From Deltaproteobacteria bacterium (lineage in GTDB: Bacteria; Desulfobacterota; Binatia; UBA9968), in NCBI GenBank assembly GCA_009379725.1, contig WHTF01000003.1, forward strand, positions 31,723 through 95,722: a DNA stretch of 64,000 nt, read 5' to 3'. Below the pieces are notes generated by a model. The model was not told the origin of the DNA. It saw only the letters and a program-made list of their open reading frames with translations, and searched no databases. Shown here one piece after another: positions 7,841-18,583 of the stretch. A program made the translations under genes and the position numbers. Positions within the stretch are counted from its first letter, which is position 1; every line of letters starts with the position of its first letter.

Positions 7841-8586
7841 GCGCCGGTCTTCCGTCCCGCCTGGTCGGCTTAGTTCTGCTCTGGCACATAGCCGGATGCG
7901 CGTCGCAGGTGTCAGAGCCTCCCGCTGCGAAAAGAGCTTCAGGAATTTACCACGTCGTGAAACCGGGCGAAAATTTATTTCGTATCGGCAAAGCGTATGA
8001 CTTAAGTTACGCAGAACTGGCCCGCGTCAATCGGCTCAGGGATTCCAGCCGGATTCGCGTCGGACAAAGACTCTTTATTCCTGGAGCCGTGCGTCAGTTA
8101 CCTGTAGAAACGATTACACCGAACGATTCGGTTCAAGCCCTTCCGGCAGCTCCGGAAACTAACGAGCCTGCCCGCGGCGGGTTCGTCTGGCCTATCGCGG
8201 GAGGCGTGAGTTCCCATTTTGGGCCCCGCGGTTCCAGCTTTCACGATGGCATCGATATCGCGGCGGAGGAGGGGACGCCGATCATGGCTATCGAAAAGGG
8301 CGAGGTGATTTACAGCGACCGACTGCGCGGTTATGGCAATCTGGTGATTCTCCGGCACGCCGGCGGTTTAGTGTCGGTCTATGGCCATAATCACGCCAAT
8401 CTCGTGCGGCAGGGGCAACTGGTTTCTCAAGGTGAGGTGATTGCGAAAGTCGGCAGCACAGGAAGAGTTTCCGGACCGCATCTTCATCTCGAAATCCGCC
8501 AAAATAATGTCGCGCAAGACCCGCTTCTCTATCTCCCAGGGTTGTGTTGCCGCCAATCGTTGGATGAGGTGGCGCCGAAAAGTTGA
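7795..8586 (+). CDS. NlpD-like lipoprotein: LysM domain plus M23 (LytM) peptidase
   Basis: This is an envelope lipoprotein that binds and probably cuts, or helps cut, peptidoglycan during cell separation. A hydrophobic stretch ends in a lipobox (IAGC, Cys 35). Next come a LysM domain (about residues 51-95, YHVVKPGENLFRIGKAYDLS) and an M23 domain from about residue 128. The zinc motifs HDGIDIA (HxxxD) and GPHLHLEIR (HxH) are both intact, unlike E. coli NlpD, so it may be an active endopeptidase. The ATG at 7795 lies inside pcm. TTG 7828, behind GGGGGAAG, would give a more normal signal length. Translational coupling to pcm is likely. Confidence 0.92.
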   Translation: MPVRKALGEVRLAGLSAGLPSRLVGLVLLWHIAGCASQVSEPPAAKRASGIYHVVKPGENLFRIGKAYDLSYAELARVNRLRDSSRIRVGQRLFIPGAVRQLPVETITPNDSVQALPAAPETNEPARGGFVWPIAGGVSSHFGPRGSSFHDGIDIAAEEGTPIMAIEKGEVIYSDRLRGYGNLVILRHAGGLVSVYGHNHANLVRQGQLVSQGEVIAKVGSTGRVSGPHLHLEIRQNNVAQDPLLYLPGLCCRQSLDEVAPKS

Positions 8587-8610
8587 TGTTTAATTAAATG
8601 GAGCAATGGA

Positions 8611-9759
8611 ATGAAAGAGTTAGCAGAAATTCGCAACGATACAGTCGGCAGTTTGCTACGTCCAGCAAAACTGAAGAAAGCCCGTGTAAGCTACGATGAG
8701 GGAAAACGAACTCTGGACGAGCTGAGGGAGGTGGAAAACCAAAGCATCCGCGATGCCGTGCGGCTGCAGGAAGAAGTGGGCTTGGCAGTTGTAACGGACG
8801 GCGAGTACCGGCGGCTTAATTTCCAGGATAGCTTTGGCGAGTCAGTGTCCGGCTACGATGCCGGACGGTCCAGTCTCAAGTTCTACGAGCGTCGCGTCGA
8901 AGGTAGCAATCCATTGCAGCGCTGGGAAATTCCCGACCAAGGCGAGCGCAAGGGAACTGCTGTTGCGCAGCGCCGCCCGGTTGTGGAAAAGCTTCGGTTG
9001 TCTCGTAATACCCCGTTGGAAGAATATATTTTCGTCAGCCAAGTCGCCCAAAGACCGGCAAAAGTCACCCTCATCGGACCCGACCGTATTTCTCAACGTT
9101 TCGATTGGCAAAATTCTAAATCTATCTATTCGACCATGATTGAATTCATGGCCGACGTGGTGAAGGTGGAAAGAGAAATCGTCGCCGGACTCATGCAGGC
9201 CGGCTGCCGTTATGTGCAGATCGATGCGCCGGGATATACCGCCTATGTCGATCCGCCGTCGCTCGACGCCATGCGCGCACGCGGTGAAGACCCCGGCGAG
9301 AACTTCACACGCTCCTTGAAGGCGGATAACGACGTTCTTGAGGGCTTTGACGACATGACGTTCGGCATTCATCTGTGCCGGGGAAATCAACGAAGTATGT
9401 GGCATCGGGAAGGTACCTATGACGAGATTGCCGAGCGCCTCCTCAATGAATTGAAGCACGATCGTTTCCTTTTTGAGTATGACACCCCAAGAGCGGGCGG
9501 CTTCGAGCCGCTGCGGTTTTTACCCAAAGGGAAAGTAGTCGTTCTGGGGCTGGTGAGCACGAAAGTGCCGCAGCTCGAGACCGTCGATGAATTGAAACGA
9601 CGCATCGATTCGGCAAGCAAGCATGTGCCGCTGGAACAAATTGCCCTCAGCCCGCAGTGCGGTTTTTCTTCCGACGTGGTGGGTAATTTAATCAGTGAGG
9701 ACGATCAGAAACGGAAATTAGCAGTCGTGGTTGAAACGACCCGGCAGGTGTGGGGATAG
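8611..9759 (+). CDS. Cobalamin-independent methionine synthase-like methyltransferase (MetE C-terminal/YxjG type)
   Basis: This 382-residue single-domain protein is related to the catalytic half of MetE and to Bacillus YxjG/YxjH. Zinc ligands can be assigned by pattern: His and Cys in GIHLCRGN, Glu in LFEYDTP, and Cys in SPQCGFSSD. It therefore probably moves a methyl group onto a thiol. The natural methyl donor cannot be read from sequence, because the N-terminal domain that helps bind methyl-tetrahydrofolate triglutamate in full MetE is absent. The ATG at 8611 follows GGAG at 8600. No methionine gene neighbours it; apt follows about 100 bases later. Confidence 0.88.
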   Translation: MKELAEIRNDTVGSLLRPAKLKKARVSYDEGKRTLDELREVENQSIRDAVRLQEEVGLAVVTDGEYRRLNFQDSFGESVSGYDAGRSSLKFYERRVEGSNPLQRWEIPDQGERKGTAVAQRRPVVEKLRLSRNTPLEEYIFVSQVAQRPAKVTLIGPDRISQRFDWQNSKSIYSTMIEFMADVVKVEREIVAGLMQAGCRYVQIDAPGYTAYVDPPSLDAMRARGEDPGENFTRSLKADNDVLEGFDDMTFGIHLCRGNQRSMWHREGTYDEIAERLLNELKHDRFLFEYDTPRAGGFEPLRFLPKGKVVVLGLVSTKVPQLETVDELKRRIDSASKHVPLEQIALSPQCGFSSDVVGNLISEDDQKRKLAVVVETTRQVWG

Positions 9760-9861
9760 TCCTGCTGCGCAGGGTGTCCAATTTCAGATCTGAAAATCTT
9801 TTACGTGTCCAGCAACTGGGTCTTCCTTGGTGGGCACGCGCTATTGTGGGAGTTCACCGAC

Positions 9862-10398
9862 ATGAAGAACGACATCACGAGTATTCGCCATGCGATTCGA
9901 GACATACCCAATTTCCCCAAGCCGGGTATCGTATTCAAGGACATCACGCCGTTACTTGGTAACGGTGCGCTGTTTGCCAAAACCATCGACATTCTGGCCG
10001 ATCGTTATCGCGAACAGAAAGTCGACACGATCTTGGGAATCGAATCGCGCGGTTTTATCGTCGGTTCGGCGCTCGCCTATAAACTCAAGGCAGGGTTCTG
10101 CGTGGTTCGCAAGCCGGGTAAATTGCCCTACGATACCCACAGCGCCAGTTATGAGTTGGAATATGGCACGGACTCGCTTGAAATCCATATCGACGCGATT
10201 CCCAAAAATGCGCGTGTGGTCATCGCCGATGATTTGATCGCCACAGGGGGAACCGCCGCGGCGACTGCACAACTGGTTTCCAAGCTTGGGGGGACGGTTG
10301 TGGAATGCGCTTTCGTAATCGAACTTTCGTTCTTACAAGGCAGGGAGAAACTACAACCTTACAGCGTCTTTTCAATTCTCCAATATGATTCCGAATAG
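9862..10398 (+). CDS. apt: Adenine phosphoribosyltransferase
   Basis: It salvages adenine with PRPP to AMP. The protein has 178 residues, the normal size. Family blocks: IRDIPNFPKPGIVFKDITPLL at the N-terminus, ILGIESRGFIVGSALAYKL, FCVVRKPGKLPY, and the PRPP loop VVIADDLIATGGTAAA. The open frame extends upstream to 9805, but the added 19 residues do not belong to the family. ATG 9862 sits nine bases after GTGGGAG, so it is chosen. It ends 173 bases before the NuoI-like gene, with a probable promoter in between. Confidence 0.96.
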   Translation: MKNDITSIRHAIRDIPNFPKPGIVFKDITPLLGNGALFAKTIDILADRYREQKVDTILGIESRGFIVGSALAYKLKAGFCVVRKPGKLPYDTHSASYELEYGTDSLEIHIDAIPKNARVVIADDLIATGGTAAATAQLVSKLGGTVVECAFVIELSFLQGREKLQPYSVFSILQYDSE

Positions 10399-10434
10399 GA
10401 AGGAAAGCACTTGTTTTTACTTGTTTTCCTTTTC

Positions 10435-10462
10435 TTGACAACCCTCCGTAAACATCTGTAGA
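10435..10462 (+). promoter_or_regulatory. Possible sigma-70 promoter for the nuoI-like/thiC unit
   Basis: A perfect TTGACA at 10435-10440 is followed 16 bases later by a weak TGTAGA (10457-10462). No thi-box riboswitch sequence (CTGAGA and ACCTGATCTGG blocks) is visible in the leader to 10570. This is notable because thiC lies just downstream. Confidence 0.4.
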
Positions 10463-10570
10463 GTGAGGTGAGACTGAAACTTGAGGCAAGGGGCTAAAGC
10501 ACGCGATTGGGCGCATCCATTATCGTTTCACCCTGCACGTCTGCAGCTTGGCTAAGGATATTATTGATTC

Positions 10571-13149
<2,579 letters not shown>

Positions 13150-13177
13150 GCACAGTTTCCCGTCGATCTACTCAAGC

Positions 13178-13209
13178 CTGGCCGGCAGATTGCCGGCCAG
13201 TTCTTTTTC
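13178..13209 (+). terminator. Intrinsic terminator of thiC
   Basis: CTGGCCGGCA (13178-13187) and TGCCGGCCAG (13191-13200) form a perfect 10-bp GC-rich stem with a 3-base loop. TTCTTTTTC follows. It is a textbook rho-independent terminator. Confidence 0.92.
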
Positions 13210-13284
13210 GCTCTGTAATCCAGGATCGCGTTCATACGTCGTATCCGTATTCATCGTTCTTGTCGCTCGTTTGGGTTAGCCGCC

Positions 13285-13392
13285 ATGCGTATTCTTATCT
13301 ACGGCTTCGGCTCCTATAAGCAGTTCAGCGCTCAGGATGAGGTCGCGCGGACTCGTCAAGGAGCGGAGAATCGTGGCCCTTTTGGTGGATGA
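13285..13392 (+). pseudogene. 35-codon remnant resembling the start of a pyroglutamyl-peptidase-like (C15) gene
   Basis: ATG 13285 opens 35 codons ending in TGA at 13390-13392. The first 14 residues, MRILIYGFGSYKQF, resemble the N-terminal strand and glycine turn of peptidase C15 (pyroglutamyl peptidase) proteins. After that the sequence loses any family resemblance and stops seven bases before the bactofilin gene. I read it as a decayed or truncated gene start. Chance resemblance over so short a stretch cannot be excluded. Confidence 0.3.
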
Positions 13393-13398
13393 GTGGTC

Positions 13399-13788
13399 TT
13401 AGGAAACACCTTCTTTTTTTGCGTCTTGGCGCAGTGGTAAGACCCTTCCTTCTTTTCTCATTGATACATGCCCTTCGAGAACCGCGCCATCACCGATCAC
13501 CAGGCTTTGAGTCGTGACGTCGCCGACTACAGAACCGGGCGGTTGGATATCGAGCTTCTTTTCTGCTTGAACATCGGCCATCACTTTACCTTGCACCACG
13601 ATGGATGCGGCCGTAATTTTCCCTTTCACCGTCGCCTGTTGTCCGATAGTAATGCTGGCTTGTGCCGTAATCTCCCCCTCGACGTCACCGTCGATGGTCG
13701 TCGGTCCATCGAAGAATAGCTTTCCGTTAATTTTGGTGCCTGGTCCGAGGTAGGCTCCTGAGTCGTGTGGTCTATTCGTGTCTGCCAT
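13399..13788 (-). CDS. Bactofilin family cytoskeletal protein
   Basis: This 129-residue protein is a predicted polymer-forming beta-helix. The glycine/valine-rich repeats are visible in the core: LGPGTKINGKLFFDGPTTID, GDVEGEITAQASITIG, GKITAASIVVQGKV, and the matching later rungs. Such proteins form filaments at the inner membrane and help organise cell-wall synthesis or polarity. The start at 13788 is fixed by AAGGGGGAGC just upstream and by a promoter at 13817-13845, which rules out the longer frame to 13830. It stands alone and is divergent from ubiD. Confidence 0.92.
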   Translation of the reverse strand: MADTNRPHDSGAYLGPGTKINGKLFFDGPTTIDGDVEGEITAQASITIGQQATVKGKITAASIVVQGKVMADVQAEKKLDIQPPGSVVGDVTTQSLVIGDGAVLEGHVSMRKEGRVLPLRQDAKKEGVS

Positions 13789-13816
13789 TAGCTCCCCCTT
13801 TCGGTACAAGGTTGAG

Positions 13817-13845
13817 AATATAAAATACATTGCTAAATTTGTCCA
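13817..13845 (-). promoter_or_regulatory. Strong sigma-70 promoter of the bactofilin gene
   Basis: On the minus strand TGGACA (13845-13840) and TATATT (13822-13817) are exactly 17 bases apart, each matching consensus at five of six positions. The start point would be near 13810, leaving a leader of about 20 bases to the ATG at 13788. Confidence 0.75.
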
Positions 13846-14056
13846 CTAAAGAATCAGAGGCTAGATGTATCCGGTTTGTTTTGCCTAAATGCGCGAGGGT
13901 CTGTATAAAGCATCTGACAAGTTGCTTGAAAAAAAGGCGCGACTGCGTCGTTTGCCACTCATATCGCGCTGAAATAGGCTCGCTTCAAACTGAAAATTAA
14001 AGCTGTTTCTACAAAGAATACTTCTTAAACTTCTTTATCCAGGCGGGAGAACTAAC

Positions 14057-15526
14057 ATGAAAATTGAGAGTCTTAGAGACTATCTCGACGTGTTGGATGA
14101 GTTCGAAGAACTGCAGCGGATCAAAGCCCAAGTCGATTGGAATCTTGAAATGGGCGCCATCACCCGACGGTGTTATGATCTTGGCGCGCCGGCTGCCCTG
14201 TTTGAGAACATAAGAGGATATCCTCAAGGGTTCCGCACTCTCGGAGCACCATTAGGTGCGAGCAAGAAAAGAGGACATTCGCTTTTTGCGCGCACCGCGC
14301 TGGCGCTCGGCATGCGGCCGAATGCGTCGGCAAAAGAAATCATGCAAACCTACCTGCAACGTAAGGAAAAATTAATCAAGCCCGTCATTGTGAGCACCGG
14401 ACCCTGTAAAGAAAACATCATGAAAGGGGAGAATGTAGATGTGCTCAAGTTCCCTATTCCGCTGATTCATGGGGGTGATGGCGGAAGATATATTGGCACG
14501 TGGCACACGGTCATAACCAAGGATCCGGATAGCTCGTGGGTCAACTGGGGTATGTATCGTCTTATGGTCCATAACCGGAACACATTGGGATGTCTTTTCC
14601 CGATGCAACAACATATCGGCCAGATGTATCAAAAGTACGAGTTGATGAATCGGCCGATGCCGGTGGCTGTGGCGATCGGCGGGCAGCCGGTAATTCCGAT
14701 TGTGAGCTGCGTGCAACTGCCCCCTTACGTTAATGAGGTGGAAGTTGCAGGCGCGTTGCAGGAGACACCGGTTCCATTGGTGAAATGCGAGACCATCGAT
14801 ATCGAGGTTCCTGCTAGCGCGGAAATTATTCTTGAAGGAGAGGTGTTGCCGCACGAACGCATGATCGAAGGGCCTTTCGGCGAATACATGGGTTATGAGG
14901 CGGGGAAGTCTTCACCTAAACCAGTTATGAAGATCAACGCCATCACCTATCGAAATGACCCTATTCTGCCTTTCTCGAACATGGGAATGCCGGTGCATGA
15001 GGGACAGACCGCAACGGCATTGATTAAGGGAGCGGAAATATTTTCCGAACTTAAAAAGCTCGGCCTACCGGTTAAGGGCGTATTCTGTCCGCCCCACGCC
15101 GTGGGACACATGGCGGTGGTATCTACTGAGGTACCGTTTGTGAATTTCGCGCGCCGTGTCGCTCATGCCCTATGGGCGACTAAGCCCGGGCTGTTTACCT
15201 ACTACATTGTCATTGTCGACTCCGACGTTGAACCAACGAACATGGATGAAGTTCTGCATGCTATTACGACCAAGTGCCATCCTGTAAATGGAATTCACCA
15301 GGTGCCGCACAATCCAGGGTTCCCGATTTTGCTGCCGTTTTTGCCGCAAAAGGAGCGTCTCATTGGCGATGCAGCGGGCGTGATCTTCGACTGCACATGG
15401 CCCAAGGATTGGCCCCAAGAGACAATTCCCGTGAAGGCCACTTTAGAAAATCTTTGGCCGAAAGAGTTGCAGGAGAAGGTTGTGAAGAACTGGCAGGCTT
15501 ATGGGTTTAATAAATCTAATGAGTGA
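14057..15526 (+). CDS. UbiD family decarboxylase (prenylated-FMN dependent)
   Basis: This 489-residue protein has the full UbiD fold: N-terminal domain up to about residue 115, the flavin-binding beta-barrel, and the C-terminal dimer domain ending in IFDCTWPKDWP. The block EGPFGEYMGY carries the conserved catalytic glutamate; VVIPIVSCVQLPP-type and MGMPVHEGQTAT-type segments are also typical. UbiD enzymes add or remove CO2 on aromatic or unsaturated acids and need prenyl-FMN from UbiX. No ubiX or ubiquinone gene is nearby, so an aromatic-degradation role is as likely as ubiquinone synthesis. The ATG at 14057 follows GGGAGAA. Confidence 0.93.
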   Translation: MKIESLRDYLDVLDEFEELQRIKAQVDWNLEMGAITRRCYDLGAPAALFENIRGYPQGFRTLGAPLGASKKRGHSLFARTALALGMRPNASAKEIMQTYLQRKEKLIKPVIVSTGPCKENIMKGENVDVLKFPIPLIHGGDGGRYIGTWHTVITKDPDSSWVNWGMYRLMVHNRNTLGCLFPMQQHIGQMYQKYELMNRPMPVAVAIGGQPVIPIVSCVQLPPYVNEVEVAGALQETPVPLVKCETIDIEVPASAEIILEGEVLPHERMIEGPFGEYMGYEAGKSSPKPVMKINAITYRNDPILPFSNMGMPVHEGQTATALIKGAEIFSELKKLGLPVKGVFCPPHAVGHMAVVSTEVPFVNFARRVAHALWATKPGLFTYYIVIVDSDVEPTNMDEVLHAITTKCHPVNGIHQVPHNPGFPILLPFLPQKERLIGDAAGVIFDCTWPKDWPQETIPVKATLENLWPKELQEKVVKNWQAYGFNKSNE

Positions 15527-15567
15527 CTACTCGGACCGGCTTTAAGTCTTTTGCATTTCGCATCCGC

Positions 15568-15777
15568 TTAGATCACCTTTGGCGTGATATTTTCTTCCTC
15601 TTGAACCCACTCTTGAAATCGGCTTTCCAGTATTCGCCACTGTCCACCAACCTTAAAGGCAGGGATCTGGCGGTGCTGGATCATTCTATGCAGGGTTCTT
15701 TTAGAAATCTTTAGAATACTGGCTGCCTCGGCGAGGGTTAATAACTTGATGGCCGTATCGGCTGTTTTCATTTCCAT
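15568..15777 (-). CDS. AlpA/excisionase-like small HTH DNA-binding protein
   Basis: This 69-residue protein holds a MerR-like helix-turn-helix of the HTH_17 (excisionase/AlpA) type: LLTLAEAASILKISKRTLHRM followed by the wing IPAFKVGGQWRILESRFQEW. The ATG at 15775-15777 is preceded by CGGGAG. It lies about 260 bases beyond the 3' end of tRNA-Leu, a place where integrated elements are often found, but there is no integrase or phage gene. Proteins of this type also act as ordinary regulators. A related protein is at 54353-54556. The target is unknown. Confidence 0.82.
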   Translation of the reverse strand: MEMKTADTAIKLLTLAEAASILKISKRTLHRMIQHRQIPAFKVGGQWRILESRFQEWVQEEENITPKVI

Positions 15778-16033
15778 GTGTACTCCCGAACGATCCCATC
15801 GAGCAAGGCCTATGCCACCCCGTCGTATTCATGTAACTCACTGGTTGTATTAAGGAACCGGTGTGCTTGACGGCGATAAAAGCTTGCGTTCGGTCGAAAA
15901 ATCGACAGCATCGAACTCAAGGCGACAAAAATGGCAAGAGGATGAAGTTCTAAAAAGGGTATTCGAATACTGCCTTTGCAGGAATATCTCGCACTTCTGC
16001 GTCAGGTGTGTTGTCGGCTGGTTAGTGCATTAG

Positions 16034-16120
16034 TGGTGCGAGGAGGGGGATTTGAACCCCCACGCCATTTCTGGCACTAGCCCCTCAAACTAGCGCGTCT
16101 GCCGATTCCGCCATCCTCGC
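16034..16120 (-). tRNA. tRNA-Leu, anticodon GAG
   Basis: This is a class II tRNA with a long variable arm. The acceptor stem is GCGAGGA/TCCTCGC. The anticodon stem CTAGT/GCTAG closes loop TTGAGGG with GAG (plus-strand 16084-16086). The variable arm is TGCCAGAAATGGCG, the T loop GTTCAAATC, the discriminator A, and CCA is encoded at 16034-16036. It lies eight bases after secG and is probably cut from the pgk-tpiA-secG transcript. Confidence 0.96.
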
Positions 16121-16128
16121 GACGTTAG

Positions 16129-16527
16129 TTATGGGTTTGTTGACTTCTGTGGCTGCGTCTCTTTAGGGGTTGTTGGAACAACTGATGCATCAGGACTATT
16201 TGTTGGCCCGGATTGTTCCTTAATCGGTGGTGCTGATTGTGTCGGTGTATCGGGCTGTGCAGCGGGACTGCGTTGGTCGAATATCGTGGCAGTGGGTCTT
16301 TGACCGGCAAAATACCCTAAGGCCAGGGACGTGATCATGAATACGATGGCCATTGCCGTAGTTAGCTTTGTCAGAAAATTTCCTGCGCCACTGCTACCGA
16401 ATATCGTCGAGCTAGAACCGCCACCAAATACAGCGCCAATTTCGGCCCCTTTACCGGTTTGGAGCAATACCACCAGAATTAAACCAATACAAACAATAAA
16501 ATGAATAATCGTAACCGCTATAACCAT
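16129..16527 (-). CDS. secG: Preprotein translocase subunit SecG
   Basis: This 132-residue inner-membrane protein is the small SecYEG subunit that helps move preproteins. The first membrane helix (about residues 3-22) is followed by the conserved cytoplasmic loop LLQTGKGAEIGAVFGGGSSSTIFGSSGA (given here only as landmark residues 20-48), then a second helix near residues 55-75. The C-terminal tail of about 55 residues is rich in Pro, Gln, Thr and Ser, and is longer than in many SecG proteins. It is six bases downstream of tpiA in the common pgk-tpiA-secG-tRNA-Leu arrangement. Confidence 0.95.
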   Translation of the reverse strand: MVIAVTIIHFIVCIGLILVVLLQTGKGAEIGAVFGGGSSSTIFGSSGAGNFLTKLTTAMAIVFMITSLALGYFAGQRPTATIFDQRSPAAQPDTPTQSAPPIKEQSGPTNSPDASVVPTTPKETQPQKSTNP

Positions 16528-16532
16528 AATTT

Positions 16533-17300
16533 CTATCCGTGGCTATCGAAACAACGAATCACTGGAATAAAGGTCTCCGCCTTTAGGCTCGCTCCGCCGA
16601 CGAGTAAGCCATCGACCTCCGAAGTTTTTGCCAGATCGTTGGAATTCTCAGGTTTCACGCTTCCTCCATACAATACCCGCACGCGTTTGGCATTACTTTG
16701 GCCGAATGAGTCCGCAAGAAAGCGGCGAATCCGTCCATGAATTTCAGTTATTTGCTTGGGCTCTGCGTTGTGGCCGGTCCCAATTGCCCAGATTGGCTCG
16801 TAAGCGACTTCGACATTCCGTATATCATTTCTCGCCAGTTGCTTCAATGCAATCCGCAGTTGGCGCGTAATCACTTTCGTAGCTAAGCCGTCCTCCCGTT
16901 CCGCGAGTGTTTCGCCAACACACAGAATAGGCCGAAGCTTGTTCCTGATCGCAGCAACTAATTTTTTTGCTATCATCTCGTCAGTTTCGTGAAAAATATG
17001 GCGACGCTCTGAGTGGCCCACGATCACGTACATGCAACCAATGTCACGCAGCATGAGTGGGCTTACTTCACCGGTAAACGCGCCACTGTCTTGCCAATGG
17101 CAGTTCTGCGCTGCGAGCGAGATTTCAGACCTACGGATTTTTTGATTTAGCTGAACTAGGGCGGTCGCCGGCGGAGCCAAAACCAGGGAAGCCTTCGATG
17201 GCTTTTTCTTAAGCTCTTTAGCAATAGCGCCGGCAAGACTGGAGACCTCCACCAGGGTTCCGTTCATCTTCCAGTTGCCGACTACCAGCGGTGATCTCAT
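16533..17300 (-). CDS. tpiA: Triosephosphate isomerase
   Basis: It interconverts dihydroxyacetone phosphate and glyceraldehyde 3-phosphate in glycolysis and gluconeogenesis. At 255 residues it has normal length. All catalytic elements are present: Lys in VVGNWKMNG, His in VIVGHSERR, Glu in [12 protein letters not shown], and the phosphate-binding [12 protein letters not shown] 17300 overlaps the pgk stop by four bases (ATGA), which indicates translational coupling. secG follows after five bases. Confidence 0.97.
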   Translation of the reverse strand: MRSPLVVGNWKMNGTLVEVSSLAGAIAKELKKKPSKASLVLAPPATALVQLNQKIRRSEISLAAQNCHWQDSGAFTGEVSPLMLRDIGCMYVIVGHSERRHIFHETDEMIAKKLVAAIRNKLRPILCVGETLAEREDGLATKVITRQLRIALKQLARNDIRNVEVAYEPIWAIGTGHNAEPKQITEIHGRIRRFLADSFGQSNAKRVRVLYGGSVKPENSNDLAKTSEVDGLLVGGASLKAETFIPVIRCFDSHG

Positions 17301-18475
17301 AAAGTTTCTTCAAGCGCTTTGATGCCTGGGAGTTCGCGTCCTTCGAGAAATTCTAAAGTCGCACCGCCTCCGGTGGAAAGGTGCGTGATTTTATCGGTGA
17401 CCCCGGCAGCTGTGACTGCGGCAACGGTATCCCCTCCGGCTATTACACTGACAAGCTTTGTATGATTTTCGGCCAGAGCCCGTGCCAAGGCGTTACTTCC
17501 TTGACTGAAGGGCTCAATTTCAAAAAAGCCGACGGGACCGTTCCACAATACCATTTTCGCCTTGGTGATCTCCTCGACGAATCGTCTTATAGTCTCCGGG
17601 CCGATATCCAGTCCCATTCGTTCGGCTGGAATACTTATGTCACTTGTGGAGGGATTCTTTTTTTCTCCATCTCCTGTCAGGTGATCAACGGGCAAGAGTA
17701 TCTTGACACCCAGTGTGGTTGCCTCGGTTATAAGCTCTTTAGCAAGAGATATTTTGTCGTCTTCGACCAGGGACTTTCCCACGTTGATTCCATTGGTTTT
17801 TAGAAAAGTGTATGCCATTCCGCCGCCGATAAGCAATGCGTCGATTTTAGGTAATAAATTTTTAATGACATTGATCTTATCTGAAACTTTAGCGCCACCG
17901 AGAACGGTAACAAAAGGCTTTTCCGGATTAGAAAGAAGGCGCGAGAGATAGTCAAGTTCCTTTTGCAGCAAAAGTCCGGCAGCTTTCACTTTAAAAAAGG
18001 CCGCCATACCCGCAATCGAAGCATGCGCGCGATGTGCGGCGCCGAATGCATCGTTGACATACACATCGGCAAGCGAAGCGAGAGCACGAGAGAAATCCGT
18101 GTCATTCTTTTCTTCTTCCGCGTGAAATCGTAGGTTTTCCAGCAACACAACGCGAAATTTGGGATTCCGCGCAATTTCCTCTACCTCGGCACCAACGCAA
18201 TCGGGTGCCAGGACAACCGATTCTCCAAGGGCCTGGCTAAGATAATCCCGCACCGGGGCGAGGCTATATTGGGGCTTTTGCTTACCTTCGGGGCGGCCCA
18301 GGTGTGATGCGACGATTACTGTTTTGGCTTTTTCCAAAATCAATCGTATCGTCGGCAAAGTGCTTTCAATGCGGTGGGGTTCAGTAATCTTGCCTTTGGC
18401 GATGGGCACATTGAAATCAACCCGCACAAATACTCTTTTGTCTAGGGTGTCGATCTGATCGATACGCCGAATCAT
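17297..18475 (-). CDS. pgk: Phosphoglycerate kinase
   Basis: It makes ATP from 1,3-bisphosphoglycerate in glycolysis. It has 392 residues, as usual. Blocks: [12 protein letters not shown] at the N-terminus, [11 protein letters not shown], the substrate segment [28 protein letters not shown], the hinge [10 protein letters not shown], and the nucleotide end AGGDTVAAV with [15 protein letters not shown]. First gene of the pgk-tpiA-secG-tRNA-Leu unit, divergent from tolQ. The promoter must lie in 18476-18583; a TATATT-like -10 is visible on the minus strand, but no good -35. Confidence 0.97.
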   Translation of the reverse strand: MIRRIDQIDTLDKRVFVRVDFNVPIAKGKITEPHRIESTLPTIRLILEKAKTVIVASHLGRPEGKQKPQYSLAPVRDYLSQALGESVVLAPDCVGAEVEEIARNPKFRVVLLENLRFHAEEEKNDTDFSRALASLADVYVNDAFGAAHRAHASIAGMAAFFKVKAAGLLLQKELDYLSRLLSNPEKPFVTVLGGAKVSDKINVIKNLLPKIDALLIGGGMAYTFLKTNGINVGKSLVEDDKISLAKELITEATTLGVKILLPVDHLTGDGEKKNPSTSDISIPAERMGLDIGPETIRRFVEEITKAKMVLWNGPVGFFEIEPFSQGSNALARALAENHTKLVSVIAGGDTVAAVTAAGVTDKITHLSTGGGATLEFLEGRELPGIKALEETL

Positions 18476-18583
18476 AGTTATATCCTATTTCCGGGAACAA
18501 GAAATATAGAGTAAATGTTAACTTACTAATTGACTAATTACAGAGCTTATACTACTTTTTCAAATAACTTTTTGAAACCCATC

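Noticed and set aside
10399..10570. Possible TPP riboswitch before the nuoI-like/thiC genes
   Set aside because: GGTGAGACTGAAAC at about 10465 is superficially suggestive, but neither the CTGAGA nor the ACCTGAT block of the thi-box is present.
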